Shown here: positions 38,301-53,300 of the stretch, piece after piece
Layout: each line of letters starts with the position of its first letter
Numbering within the stretch: the first letter of the stretch is position 1
Source of the DNA: Nectonema munidae
Taxonomy: Eukaryota > Nematomorpha > Nectonematoida > Nectonematidae
Length of the DNA stretch: 64,000 nucleotides
NCBI GenBank assembly: GCA_030549495.1
Contig: JAUIRK010000087.1
Coordinates: 248,001-312,000 of the forward strand
Direction of reading: 5' to 3'
The notes under the pieces: generated by a model
What the model was told of the DNA's origin: nothing
What the model saw: only the letters and a program-made list of their open reading frames with translations
Database searches by the model: none
Position numbers and translations under genes: made by a program

Positions 38301-41300
38301 GTGTATTCGTTTTACCTAGCATTCTCATAATCTCACTCAAAGCTAACATCTTTACTACGGCAAATAGAAAACGCATCTAATATCTTAAAAACAAATTTTA
38401 ATTTTAATAAAAAATTAGCTATTTTTATTTTTGAAACATTTGAACTAAATGTTTAGTCATTGTTTTCTGGTTTGTACTACAGAAAAAACTGGTTATGACA
38501 AATTACCATGGGAATCAATTTTAGTTCTTTGTATCAGGAAGCACATAAAAGAGACAAAAATTGTGAATAACACATTTTTTAATTTGAATAATGCATGCAC
38601 CACAGTCAGTCGTCAATAAAACATAAAAATCAATAAATAATTATTAAGTTAATATAAAGATAAAATTATTACGATTCTCTCCAAAAAAGTGTGTGATCTT
38701 TTGCTGTTTTACAGCGCTGTAGCGCTTGGCCATAATAAATAGCATATGCTAAACTCCGCAATACGATCGAAATAGAGTTCATCAAAGCGCTTGCTTAAAT
38801 CATAGTCATTTAAAGACGCTATATCTTCCAATACGTCAGTAAACTTCCGTGGTTTGGGAGGACGTACGTTGTAGCACGTAAATTTATAATGCCTTTGTGG
38901 CATAAGAGGCTAGGAAATTAGTACGCCCTTACCGAATTTCGTTATAGCCGACTTTGTTATAGGCGGTTTAATTTAAACATAATTAAGAGAAGAATTTGCC
39001 CAGACAAGCAAATTATTTCGTTAAAAACAGAGTTCACTGTATATTGTAAAATGTGGTCAAACAAACTCCATTTGTTTCTGTATAGAAATCCACACTTACC
39101 ATCCCCTAGCGAGCGACGCTCAATGATGTTTTGCTATAACGATATGTTCAACAACTGAATGCGTAAAAGACCACTGTTAACCCATTAAGGATGAGGATTA
39201 TGAAAACTAATCGTCCGCTTTCTCTTTCATCAGAATTTTATATACTTAAAGCAGACGGCTTTTATTTCTTGGAGCATTGATTTTACAAGAGTTCTCGAAA
39301 AGGTCAAACAAATTTCAGTGAATTTTATTTACTTGCTCCGTCATTGTCTATCTCTACCAGTCCTATACACTTTCCTACATTGTTTTAGTTAACTGGAATC
39401 TAATTTTTCCACCAGTTGATGAGCCATTCACAATTCACACAAATCTGAGTCGTGATGTTCTGCTCTTTCGATTGTATCCTGGCATATCTTATAAAACGGT
39501 ATTTATCTGATTAATGCTAATATTTCTCACGGCCTCTACCTTGAATAAAACATTCTTTGTGTGAAACTTTTGAAGGCATCCTCACTCTTGCACGAGAATG
39601 TGAAAGGCGTCGTTTTGCAGTCCTATGGCTCAGGAAATGCTCCAAGTGATCGCAAAGACATACTGGATTTGTTTAGGTGTGCTTCAAAGATGGGCGTCAT
39701 AATTGTGAATTGTACGCAATGCGCTGTTGGCACTGTAAATACCAATTACGAGACTGGAAAGGTATTTATTAATATTTTGAGGATAACATCAAGCGCGTCA
39801 TCTCCTTCAATCCACTCAATTTTTGGGAAAATCAATTTTTCATATCTTTTCCCCATACCATTTCTTTATTCCTATCTCTTCATTCGTTTTGTAGTAAGAT
39901 CCCAAATAAGTAAGATGAGTTTTTACACTTGCCACGTGTTAAACGACTAATGATTGGTCTTTACTCTTATGTTACATGTGTGGGCAATTTAAAAGATATT
40001 TAGTGTTGTGCGAGTGTGTGCTGATTGCAGAGTGCGTACGTGTATGTGTTAGGGTTAATTTTGTTGCTTCCACCACTCAAAGACACGTGATCAAGAAACA
40101 TTTGCAATCATTTTTTGTATATAATAGTAATGCACGCTAGGAAAATATGGGTGATCAATCATTGTAGAGTTACATCGCGCAATAACAATGTGTTTTTATT
40201 GTTTACTTGTGATCGAGGGATGTTATCCCCTTTGCTGAGTTTGTCAGTATATCATGATTTATTTCCTCTCATGTTTCACATAAATTTAGTAACAGTCTTT
40301 TAGTCTTCTTCATTTCATTATGTTCAAATATACAGTGTGTAAAATTTCACTCTTGTTTGAGTTTCGATTCAAGTTTTTTCTAACATTATTTGCCTAATTT
40401 AATAATTTGAGAAAATATTTATTTCATTATTTTCAAATTTTTTAACATAAATAATCCAAAAACAGACAGCCAACTCTTTATTATAATTTTCACTAAAAAG
40501 TAGATCTCTGAATATTTTCTGGTGATGATAATTAATCCGAACCAGGTTTTAGCAGGATATGCTAATATAATATAAAAGTGGTTGATTGTCAAAATTTATT
40601 CAAAAGTAAGCAAGGACTTCAACGCATAATCTTTGGGAGCATAATGATGCGATCCAAAAAATTCAAAATAAGACATTGAAAAATTTAGAACGCTGTAGAA
40701 GCTTTATAAATAAAAAAGAGGGCTTGCTTTTTATTATTTGAGATGTACAAATATGTTTAGGCTTTGATTGACACAGGCGTAGTCTGTGGACATGACATGA
40801 CTCCTGAAGCTGCGCTTACTAAATTATCGTATGTTCTCGGAAAGACTCAATGGACGTTAGAAGAAAAGAAAGAAGTACTCATATATTTTTCCTATTTTTC
40901 TTGCGTTGTTTATCCTACCACTTTTTTGATTTCATCTTTTCCCAACTTGTAGCATTTCACTTGAAATTGAGGACTTTAATTTAAATTGGCCTTGACATTA
41001 ACGCGTTATTGCAGGTGATGTCAAAGACAAAACTTTTATAGAAATGTTTGCGATATAACTCCTTTTTATCCACTAAAATTTCTTCCAAAAGTATCTATAG
41101 TAAAAACTAAATATAATTTTTTAATTCAATTTAAAAACATATATCCTTCGAGAAATACATAAGACTCTCTTAAGCTTAAAATTTCGTTCAACTGTTTTTA
41201 AACTAAGGCATTCGAACACTTAAAACATCTGTTTTATAGCAGAAATGCAAGTGATGTGAATTAGTTCAGTTTGAATAGAGGAATCAAAATTAATAGCAAA

Positions 41301-44300
41301 ATGGTTCAAAACATGAAACGGTAGCTTGATTTGATTCAATACTTTGAATCTGTAGTTTATTTATAAATTCCACACATTCCTGCGGTCGATCATAGACGAC
41401 TGAATTCAACTTTTTATGTGATGGGAAAGGGTTAAGGTTTTATTATAGTAATGTTTTTCCCACTTCTAATTGAGTGTGTTCAGGTGTTTGGTTATTTCCA
41501 CAAGATAAGTGAAAATTACGAAAACAACATATGTTTGTTTCATAGCTATCATACCCTTGTTTCTTCTCTAAGCGCAAATATGATTTGATCCAGGAAGATC
41601 TTGAATTGGCGATAATTCAAACTGCCTACCCTGATGGTGTTACTATTTGACCACGACATCCTTCATATTTCACAGCTTCACTCATTTTCAACAGAGGTCC
41701 CCCTTATGAATCAGCAATGAGACTTTTCAGACTGAACATGCAAACAGGCCTGTCGATCCCGCCTCCCTCCTCTTAGATTTATTTTGCCCCCGCTCCCTGA
41801 AACTCCCTTTAAATATTGTAAATGTATAAACTTTCTTATAGTCCGGCCCCATTAAAATAAGTTTTGCCCCTCTGTACTTGAAGTCTGGCGAACGGGCTGC
41901 ATGTAAACCATAAGTTGTTACTTACAAAGCTTATCTCACTTCAAGCCAGCACCAGCAATGGAGCATTCCCATGCTTTAAAAACACTTCCATCAGTTGTCG
42001 TGTCCTTCAGTAGTGCCAAACCAAAAAGACTTTGTTGCAACTACAAGTGAACAAGCAGTTGCGTGTGGCCAGTATATTTTGGGTGGTCTCAAAAAACAGT
42101 CATCTCAATCTCGCTTATCTGGTTTGAGCCACACTGGAGTGACGACTGAAGTGTCCTGCTAAGAACTGTATCTCCTGAGATTATGTGAACACTTTTTTGA
42201 ATATTAATTTCAATGCATTAGTATATACTTTCTAAACTTGATCTTCGTCACCGTTGTATGGATAGATATGTGTTCTGTGCACTTCACAAACACTTCGTTC
42301 CGATATTATATCCGATTTTGTATACCTTCTTTTCTAGGCTCTTTCAACAAGTATACGTGGAGAGTTGACTTCTCGAATCGATGAAACAGGCAAGTTCTGT
42401 GAATTTGACTTCTTTGACTCCTTGTCCTCACTTCTTCGTTTATCTTCTTCCAAAGTACCTCGATTCCCTCCACCTTTTATTCTGTATATAAAATTAGAGT
42501 GTATGTTTCTTCCTTTATCATGTATACTTTTTTATTCCGTAAAGTGAATGGAAAATATTTAGAATAGCATTCGGATTCGAGACATTAACATTTCGTATAT
42601 TTTGACAAAATTATTGAAAAAATGCTCACAAAGAACCTACATTATAGAACCTGGAAAACTGCCACCTGTGACAATCGCCCCTATGGTAATTACCCCGAGA
42701 AAATAAATTTTTTAATTCTTTCAACTCGAAAATATTTCTAATTTTAGTATTTTACCAACTTTTTTTTTTTATAAAAAGTCAAATACTATAAATTAATACA
42801 AGTAATAGACTAGGAAATTTATAAAAGATAACGTTGAAATCACAAAATCTAATATCAGTAAAGTAAAAATAAGTGAAAATGGTATATTATTATATGAATT
42901 TGAAAATCAAAAAGAAATATGAATTATTGATAGAGGCCAATTTTTTAGGGGGCAAATGTCCTAGAACCGATAAATTACTCGATCACTTTGTTGAAAGCGT
43001 GCTTTCCAATAATAATAATAATAGAATACTTATGAATAAATGATCTAAGTCTAAAAATAATTGTTTTTACAAATCATCCTTTATGTTCTTTAAAGCTCTA
43101 TTTTATATTATTAGATAAATAATAGCGCAAAATATACCTTGCGTGATGATTAGAGTATAATCTATTTTACATCAATGCACTCTACCAAACCCATAAAGTT
43201 AAACCCATTTTTAATGCAAAGGCAAATTATTATAAATTAATGCATTGTTTAGTAAGTGGATTGAGTAAATGGTTTAAGCGCGTAAAATATTTTAGCATAA
43301 CTTCATGCCTTTTGAAAAGCTTAAAAATATTTCCATATTTCGAAACACGAAGCTCCGAGCTGCCATTCGTTCGGCTTGTGCATTCTATCTCAGAAAATGA
43401 TTGTCCTAGCTAGTTCTTAAAAAAATTATAATTCTAATTTCTTTAGGAAATAAAAGCTCTCAGAGAAAAGTTATTTCCCATGCTCATTTCTTCAGCATCC
43501 ACTTCCAATAACATTGAAGTGATCCAAAAGCTAATTCAAAAGGTTTCTTTATCTTCCGCCTTTTCATTTTTATCATTTCTCTACAGATGTCTTTCTTTCT
43601 AATCCTCGGATAATTATGAATGTTACGCGTTAATTTTCATAAGGATGTGAAAAATCGCATTATTTGATCTTCAAAACCTGAAGCGAATCCTGGATGGAGG
43701 CTTTAGTGCGTTTCGATAGATACTTGACTTCGGAACCGCAAGATGTTGGGTTCGATCCAACATCAAGCCTTCTGCTCATAGTTATGAAAACATCTTAATG
43801 TACCTTTGCCTTTAGATAAGCAGTATAAAAAGATTCAACTGGCCTTAGAAAAACGGTTGATTTAAAAAAACCCTAAAAATTATAAAATAATTTTTAGGTC
43901 TCATTAAATTTGGAAAATTTCTTTTTGGTGGGTCCCTGAAGTGCACACTGTTTGTTCTTAATTCAGCTCTTTGATAACTGAGATTGAGAACCATTTGTTT
44001 AAATGCTATTCTAAAATCTGGTTGTTGGAATCTTTTGCTCCACTTTTAAAAAGTAAAAAAATATTTCCAAACTGTGTTTATCCATCAATCCTGCATTTAA
44101 TAAATGATTATTTGTTATTCGTGTTGGACAAGTCTCAATCGATCTTTTGGATACTTCTAATAACATGCAAGATATAACTTTCGGAATTTGCTTTATTTAT
44201 TTTAGAGGAATTGGAAAAAATAAGCAACCAAAAGTTGAAAGAGCTGACCAAATTAAAAGAAGTATTTGACGTACAATGAGCGACTCTAGAAATTAAAACT

Positions 44301-47300
44301 ATAATCTTTAGAGTTTATAAAAAAAAAAGTTGTATACATTTTTTTATTTAAAAAAACAAAAAAATTAATTTAATTAATATAGTAAATAACGTGACCCGTA
44401 ACTTACACCCTGTAAATTTCACCATGAAATTTCATCCTTTGCATCTGTAAAAGTTCATTTTTATGATTTTTCCACATTCCAATCAGAGCAGCCGTCCGTA
44501 GGAGGAGAACTAAACTGTCCCAATACACTTTTATTTCTATGCTTATCTGCAAAGAGAATCAGGTTGTTCAATGTGAAATTCTCAAGTTATGAAATGTGCT
44601 TTTTATTCTCAGACATTTTAAGCTGAAAGAAAAGAGTGATGCATGGATGATTCAAAAAAAACAATTGACAATGCGCAGATGACAAAATGCATAATGCTAT
44701 GCATATATACGATAAGGTTTGGCTAAAAACATAAACATATTATGTTTATGTTTAATTATATAAAAAATAATATATGTATATAAAATTTATATACTACATT
44801 ATATTTCTATATTTTTATTTCTTTCATTCGTCATCTGTAGAAAAGAGTGGTGATGGTGTTAAGATCAGTGTAAATTTACAAAATTATTTTTATTTTATAT
44901 AAAAGTTCTCGAATTTTTTTAGAAATATTATTACTTTGAAAAATTTACAGGAGCGGGGTGCTAGATCCTGCTCTTGCGCTCCCTGGCTATAGGCCTGGTT
45001 GCATTTCCAATGAAAAATATGAATTTAAGACAAATTTGGGACAAAGCAAACAATGAGAATTTACCCTTCAAGGAGGAAATTTATTTCAGCATTTGATGCT
45101 TAATTGATATCTCTTCTTTCAGAAAACCTAAAAACGCGTTCTAGCCGTTTCGCCTGACAGAACATTCGCAATTCGAACGTTCTAGAATTTTTTTTTAAAT
45201 GTGGGTCGAATTTCTTTTATAAATTGTGCACATATTTTTTTTATTCTTATATTATTACATATTAATATTAGATTTATTATTATATATTTGATATTGAAAT
45301 GATTTTATTATTTTTGTGAAAAGAACTAAAAAAAAAAGTTCAGAAAGATTATCACGAATTTCTCGCAATATTGACTTTTATTTACTGGAAAAACCTTGAG
45401 TTCAGCGATTTAGATTTCCTGGAGCCTACAACAGAGCTCTCTTGGTAGCAGAATGCATATATTGCCTCAAAATACATTTATTCAGGAATGTTTTTGAACG
45501 AGAGTGCAAAGAAAAAATTTATCGCGAATCTCTATTTCCATTGTTACCATCTTTGTTAACGCATGGTTTACTTCTTCACATGCAAACAATGATCCAGTCA
45601 GTGATCTTTTTGTCTTATGGAAGATTATCAAAATGTGGATGATGGATTACAAGATTCCATTACCCTTTTCCAAACTCTACAATTCAGAAGAAAGGGAGAT
45701 AATAATGCTTTATAATCTTTAAACAAAAATCTTTTATTAAAGACCTGCCGCATTGAGGAAAAATCTTTCTTCAATTTGCAGATCAAAGACTCTTCGATCA
45801 AAGCATCGCAAATTTTACAAAAACCCTCTCTCCTCCAAGACGAAAGTATATTACAGGAATTGTTGCTAGTCTGAATGTTGTCAATAAAACAGTTGAAAGA
45901 GCAGTTGTTTGGGCAACTGATTTTAATTCTTTTTGGAGTAGAGGGAGGGGGAGGAAGTTCCACAAAAATATGTTTTTTATCCATATAAGAGAACTGTTAG
46001 CTGATTTTTAATGTTAAATAAATGAAGTTTTTTCAATACGTACGATGGTTTTTCTTTGAAGTTGAATAATATTATTGATTTACGAAGTTCACGTTTAAGC
46101 GGTTTCTGTGCGTCTTTTATTTCCTTTAAAATTTGAATTTTTTTCAAACTTTTAACAGCTTTAAGGGATGTAAAATTATATACTGAGTAACTTTTAATTT
46201 TGCACAGATAACTTTTCTCTATGGGAAATCTGATTCAGGTAGTGCACGTTGTGGAATTAAACTTTTTAATTTTTGAAAACCTCCTGTACGGTTGAACGCG
46301 GGTAGATAACTTGAGTGTTATCTCCAACCTGTATACAACGATGATTCATCTCCAACCTGTATACTACGATGATTCATCTCCAACCTGTATACTACGATGA
46401 TTCATCTCCAACTTGTATACTACGATGATTCATATCCAACCTGTATACTACGATGGTTTCTAATCCATGTACAAATGACTAAAAAGACAATTTTCAATTT
46501 TATGTTCACATTCTGCTAGATGTAAGATTTGATATACCTCATTCGGGGAGACGATGCTTTAATTATTAGAAGTTATTACCTGTATACTACGATGGTTCAT
46601 CTCCAATCTGTCAGTTCATATTTTGTTAGATGTAAGATTTGATATAGCTCATTCGGGAAGAGGATGTTACATAAGTTATTACCTATATTTTTGCAATTTT
46701 TTCACGATATTAAATAATATATTTGTCAAATAATCAAAATAAAATTCTGTAATCAAAGAATCGAAAAAAGTTCAAATCAAAAATTATTTATTCTTTTTAA
46801 ATATATCGTTGGCTCCCCTTACTTTTAGTTTCGTATGTGCATAATTTGATAAAAATTAATTATTAAAAACTAGGTTTTTCTTTCTATTCTAAAAGTAAGG
46901 GGAGCCAATGATATATTTAAAAAGAATAAATATTTTTTGATTTGAACTTTTTTCGATTAGTTCTCGCTACTGCCATGTACCTATTTCAATTAACTAAAAA
47001 ATTAAATCGAAAACATTCATGATGTGTATGAAGCACGCAGCAATGAGTATTTTTCGTCCTATAACATGAATAATATAGGGAGAAAGTTGATTGCTTATAA
47101 ATAATCCATTGTAATACATTTCTCAAAAAATTATTTGAGAGCTTATCAGATTCTCGAGCTACCGCATTTAATCACAACTTATTTTCACTGCTGGAAAATG
47201 AGAAGTTTTAACAAGCTGATGAATCCATAACAAATTGGTGTGCGTACACGCATTCTTATATTTCGGTTTGCATTTAGGGAGGAAACGTGAATTCCTGTGA

Positions 47301-50300
47301 TTATGAAGAGAGAACTCCCTTGCACGTCGCTTCTACTCAAGGCCACATAAAAATGGTCAAATTTCTACTTGAAAGAGGCGCCTTTGTTCACTCCAAGGAC
47401 AAGTAAACTTTTTTTTGAATTTTATGCAGACTTGAAAAAATGACAAACTTCCCTGACATAGCACATCTCTTTTAACATGCTGGCGTTTTTCTTGATGAGA
47501 TCATTCTTGAAACTTCTTACACTCGTCGAAATCTCTCTTCTCTACCTTCTTCTTTCCTTTAAAATAAGAAGGGCAAAAAGAACTCACATGAATTATTATT
47601 ATTTATGCAGATTTGGTGCTGAAGATGACGCATTAAATTTGCGTATAAAGTAAACAGGGATAGAGTAAATAATTTATTTCGCCAGTGAATTTTCTCTAAT
47701 AATCTGCTTTACCAAACACCCGCTAGAAGGAAATGAAGTAAACTATCCACTCCTGCTTACTTCATAAAAAGAACTTTGCTCCTAATACATTATTTACTCT
47801 ATCCCTGTTTATTTAATTATTGTATATGCGGATATGCCTTGTTTTGCGAAAAGTGAGCATTACGAGTAATCCCGGCAGGTATGTTAATTGCAGATATTAT
47901 TGCTTGAAATTATCTATTTGGTTTGATGTGTGACAGTGCTTGCTGACTTTCATAACACAAACGTGTATTTTCATTTTTCTGTCAATTCATTCAATAACTT
48001 TTTCATCTTTCTCCTTCTCATCAGTATAGACAATTTTTAGATAAAAGAAGGAATGGGTACAATATCTTTTCTTTTCCATTTTTTCAATTCTCAACTATTT
48101 TTTTTAATTTTCCAAGTTAAAGGTAAGTTTAATAGTAGTAACCAAGAATAACGCCATGTTTTCCATCACACAAATTTTTAACATTTAAATCAGGGATTGA
48201 AAACCAGGGCGTTGATTTTTGCAGACATGAAGTCGGAGCCAGAAACCTTAAAGTTAAAATGAAAAGGAAATTAAAACATTTTAACGCGATGCATTAAACT
48301 GAACAATTACAGGTAAAACAAGAAACGCGCTTATTCATTCCAAGCATTTCCTTTTGAAGGAGCCGGAGAAGGCCAATAAAATATCCCGGTTTCTGAAACA
48401 CTATTTTAGCAGGTTCCGAAACCCTGCTTTAAATGATGCCCTCCTTTAAGAATCTAGTAAGGACGGAATTAATTGGTAAAGATCTGATATGCCTGCTTAT
48501 CTAACAACGTACCTCCACGTTGGTCTTAGTTATGGGCGTCTGATTCCCTTAAAATGTATAACTTCATCGTCCCAAAACATTAAAATAAATATCAGGTTTT
48601 GAGGTAGATATATAAAATACCAAAAACTTTAAAGATATTTATTTTTTTAAAAAAATTTTAAAACAACCAAATTAAAAAAAAATTAAAAATTAAAAAAAAA
48701 ATTTATTATATTATTGATTTTTTTACAAAAATAATTTTTTAAAATTTCCAAATTTTAAATTTTTTTTTTGGAGAAAAAGAAAAAAGGGGGTGGTGGGAGA
48801 AAAAAAAAAGAAGTTTTACTCTGATTCGAATTGTACACTCTCTCGAACACTTTTTTTGAAACCTGACAGTAATGAAGTACCCGAAGACTCTCTTGCAAAA
48901 ATAAAAGAATCTACTAATAAAGTACTCTCTGATGTAAAAATTAAATGTGTGAATCAGAATAAAAATACTCTTACAATTGATTTTCCGTCCTCAGTGAACT
49001 TGAGAATGAGGTTGAAGAGAAACTAAGTGTTGATGACATAAGACGAAATAATTACATAGCTATACAAAGAAGCCACTTTTTACGAGGATAATAATCAAAA
49101 ATTCAACTTTATCAAGATAATGTATCATAGATTGATTTTTGCAAAAATCAATATATCATATGGATTCAAACAAGACATTTGAAATTTTATTTCATAAGAA
49201 AAGTTTTTAAAATACGTGGTTATTAAAATCAATCTTTATTGATTTTTGGTATTTAAGAAAGCATTCATTCGATAGTATTTCCTATGACTTACTGCTGCCT
49301 AAGCTTAGGCTTTTCTGTTTTTCTAAATCTGCTATCAAGTTTTCCCAATTCCTACTTGTTTTCTAGATTTCAGGTAGTGAAAATAAACAAAACAATTTCT
49401 TCTTTTAGACACATTTTTACAGGAGTTCCGCAGGGTTCTGTTTCAGGATCTTTTTTCTCCATACATCAATGATATTAATAATCGCTGACGATGTCACTTT
49501 ACTTTTACCAATTTCAAGTTTTGTTCATCTAAGTGGGAATATTGAAAAATAAATTGAGTCTAATTTTCTCTCAGTCAAAGATTGGTGCACAAAAAATTCT
49601 TCAAGTATTAATTGCCTCACATCGAAAGCAATGTTTTTCTCTAACAGAAGATATAAAGGTTCTAATGTTAACTTGGATAATCAATTTTACGGCTATTGTT
49701 CTTAGCACGCTGAGGTTTAGCCGGTTTTTACCACTATGGCATTTAATCTTGGATATAATTGATATTAATGTAGTAGATAGGTTTACATATTTAAATATAC
49801 TTCCCGTAGTGATCATTTATCACATGTCTCTAAAATATACACTTGTAATAATGAAATGATGTAAAAATTACTTTGATATTTGACTCCTTTTCTTCAAGAA
49901 TAATGTTGTTGTCTCCAAAGTGCAATGTTTAATGAGATTTTCACCTCTTTTTAGTTTCTGCAATTTTTAAAGTTGTTTTGTATGAAGCTTCTAATGTTGC
50001 TTTATTTTGACTGGAAAAGTGATTATCAGGGTTCAAGCGACTACCTGTTAATGAAGCTTTTTTTGGTCTTAAAATATCTAGCTCTTTCACTCGTACACAT
50101 GAAGGGAAAATTTGGATGGTTAAACTGGACGGGGAAAATGTCAGAAGAAGTTTAAGAATAGACAAAAATGTGTCTCTTCATTTTTTGGTTTTCCTCGTTG
50201 TACCTACAAGACTTAAGTCGACACTCTCTATACCTCAATCATATAGAACTTAGAGGATCCTTCGGTTTCTGCAATTTTAAAACTCCAGATCAAACGAATT

Positions 50301-53300
50301 TTCTTCTGTTTTTAGCGTCTCCGTGAAAGATATCAAAAAGGTACTCTAATAGTTGTACGAAGTCAAGTAAGAATCTGTGAAAGAATTTGTCTTATATGTG
50401 AGAAGACAAAAAATTATCGTATGAGTAATTAAATATGCTTATAATTTGGCCAATTTGAACATACTTTGTTATATTAAATCTTTTTTAAACTTTCCTCCTC
50501 TAGAACCATCTTTATATTCAAATACATAATACGGTCTGACAAGTTGTCTCCGCGAAGGTCTTGCGAGACGATTTTTCTCTATGGATTTTCACTTAGGTTC
50601 AGGAATTTATGAAACGAAGCGAACATTTTTTCCCTTTCTTGTTTCTTTTTCTGCCAATTTTGATAATATTCCTGAAGAGCATTACAAAATCCAAAATGTC
50701 TGAAGATTAACGCGTACAAAATTTTGTATCAACACTTTTGCTCCAGTTATGCCATCACTCTTGCTACGTTGTGCGCTGCATACGGGTATAACAGCTGATG
50801 TAGTTGAGAAGTTGTATGTGAGATAACAAATCTTTATAGCATACACACAAAGTCTCTCACATATAAATCAATCTCAGGTATATTTTAATAGCAAAGTAAT
50901 TTTTGGAATCTGTTAAGCTCTCTTTTATTTTCATATGTACAGGGTAAAAGCAAAATTTCCTCTCTACACAAAAGGCCTGGGCGGGTATAGGACGGGCCAT
51001 TCATGTGGTTTTACAGGACCCTCACATGCGTGTACGGGTCATTTGTTTGAATGAGTGGGTTCAATATTAGCATTGCAGTAAGAATTAATTCCTAAAGATC
51101 GTATAATTTATAGGATATCCATTCATAGCTCATTGGTTGTATAAAGTTCAGCATTGGTAAGTACATTACCCACACTGACATTTTTACATCCTCATACCTC
51201 GCATTGTTTCTTTAGATGCATTCCACACTTTTCAATACATATGCAATACATCACATTGAAGGAATTTTCCTACACCCTTTGTTTTTTCGCGTAATGTTTT
51301 ATGCATTATGGCAACGAATGCTGCTTTAAAAGCTTTAAAAAGCCAAACCATCAATGATATTGCATTTTTAACAGCATGTTTTTTTAATTTTGTTATAAAT
51401 CTAACATCATAAAAATAGTAACTGTTTGTTAAGTTGGATGGTTGCTGGTTTAAATTTAAAATTGAGGGTTTGGTTCGGGTTCAAATTTAAAATTGCGGGT
51501 GTAGGCAATTTTTTACAAGCCGTGCAGGGCTCTAGTCTACACTGCCTTCCTTTTCACTGTGATAAAGTGTTACTGCTCAGACCTCTAGTACATTTTGGTA
51601 TTATTACTTATATTGGGAGTTTTAACTAGCCAGGGACGACTTCTAAATTCAACTCTCCATTCTGCAAGCCATTTTTGATTGATAAGGAATGTGTTGGATT
51701 AATCGTGGTGTGTGCTTTTAAAAAAGGAAAATGATTTGATTGAGCATTCTTTTTTTTAGAAACCACAATACTTCACTGCACAACGCTATCAAGTTTAAGC
51801 ACTTGGACATCATCGATTTACTTTTGCAATCTGGCGCACATATAAACAAGTCTTATCAACGTGTTGAGGAAGAAATATTCTTGTATCACTCTTTGACATT
51901 AATTATTTTTGATTCGTCTTTCCCTTGAGTAAATAGTAACTGACCTCGGCGTAGCTCATTGTGAACTTAAATGTCTACTAAATAACGTGATCCCACCTTA
52001 GGGTGGCATGGCAAGTTGGTTTAGATGATGGACTCAGCACGAAAGCCTCTGGGTTCGATTCCTCATCGATACCAATTTGTTCATAGTTTGACATAAGCGG
52101 TACATCAGTGCCTTGGCAATTAAAACCCACCCACGGTACCTTTACCTTAACTATCATAAATTTTGCTCTTTCTCACTTAAATGTTTTTGTGTTAACTTCT
52201 ACCGACTAACACGATAAATGCATTTTCGCAACAGGCAAATAAAACTAATCGCAATGAATTCACTAACCTCCTAAACAAACAAGTAATGTAATAAGAAAAC
52301 ATGAAAATAAAGAAATTAATAGCCATTTCATCTACTCATTCTACATTTTTAAGTAAAGACCTATTTGAAAACCTTAATACATCTCATAAAGACTCAAATA
52401 TCAATCATTTAGCTTGCAAATAAGTCTTGAAACTCTAAAGAATATTGAAGATAACAAATCGTTCTCAAATGCAAAATAAAATCAACCATTTCCTAAAGTG
52501 GGTTACTAACAAAAGAGTGGCAAATTAAAATAGTGACATTTTTTGTCATTCTTTTGAATTTTAAATTTTTTATCACCCTTTTGAGCGGCTTCCCATAAAA
52601 TAGAATATCTTAATTCTGAAAGCTGTACTAATTTATGATGCATTTTCTTGATGATGTAAAAATTTATTGCTATTAAGAGACTTGCAAGCAAAATCATAAA
52701 ACTTTAGAATTAATTAAACAAAATCAAGCATGAAAGTGAACTTATTATGTTTCTGCAAAAATCAATAACGAATTTTTTAACAGACTCTTCATTTTAAACA
52801 TGCAGGATACTACATAGGTTTTATAAGCAAGTTTATTGATAGAGGATACAACAAAGCAGCACGTATTTACCTCACGAGAGTTGGGGCTAACTGAAGTCTA
52901 AAACAAGGAAACACATTTTTTAATCAAGTTTAAGAATCTAAAAGATCTTAACAGGTTTAAGTCTGCGGCCTTAAATTCAATACAAAATATTATGAAGTGT
53001 CTTGTTGCCAAAGTTAGAGCCCTGATGCTCTGTCAGCAGTGCAATACTCTTTTCATGACTGGTAAACTTCAGCATAAGACCCACGAAACCCCTGACCATT
53101 ATTCCTACCTTGAATGCGATAGCGGCAATAAATTTTAAAAATAGAATATTTTCAGATCAATCAAGCGTAACGATGTGGAAGCATTGATAGCTTGGGAGCG
53201 AGCTGGATTTTCTTTCGCTGATTCCAAAGTATTTAAAGACTTCAACCAAACTCCCCTTCAAATTGTAAGTGGTTTATCCCTTCATATTGCTGCCTCCATT

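Noticed and set aside
42389-42396. GC-AG donor (ACAG|GCAAGT) in ASPG exon 10
   Set aside because: The resulting phase does not fit exon 11. The GT donor at 42455 keeps the frame and gives the expected [20 protein letters not shown] joint.
45628-45984. 118-codon - strand frame with a proline run
   Set aside because: No family features; the proline run is the reverse of a GGGAGGGGGAGG stretch. It is listed only as part of an unidentified coding-like trace.
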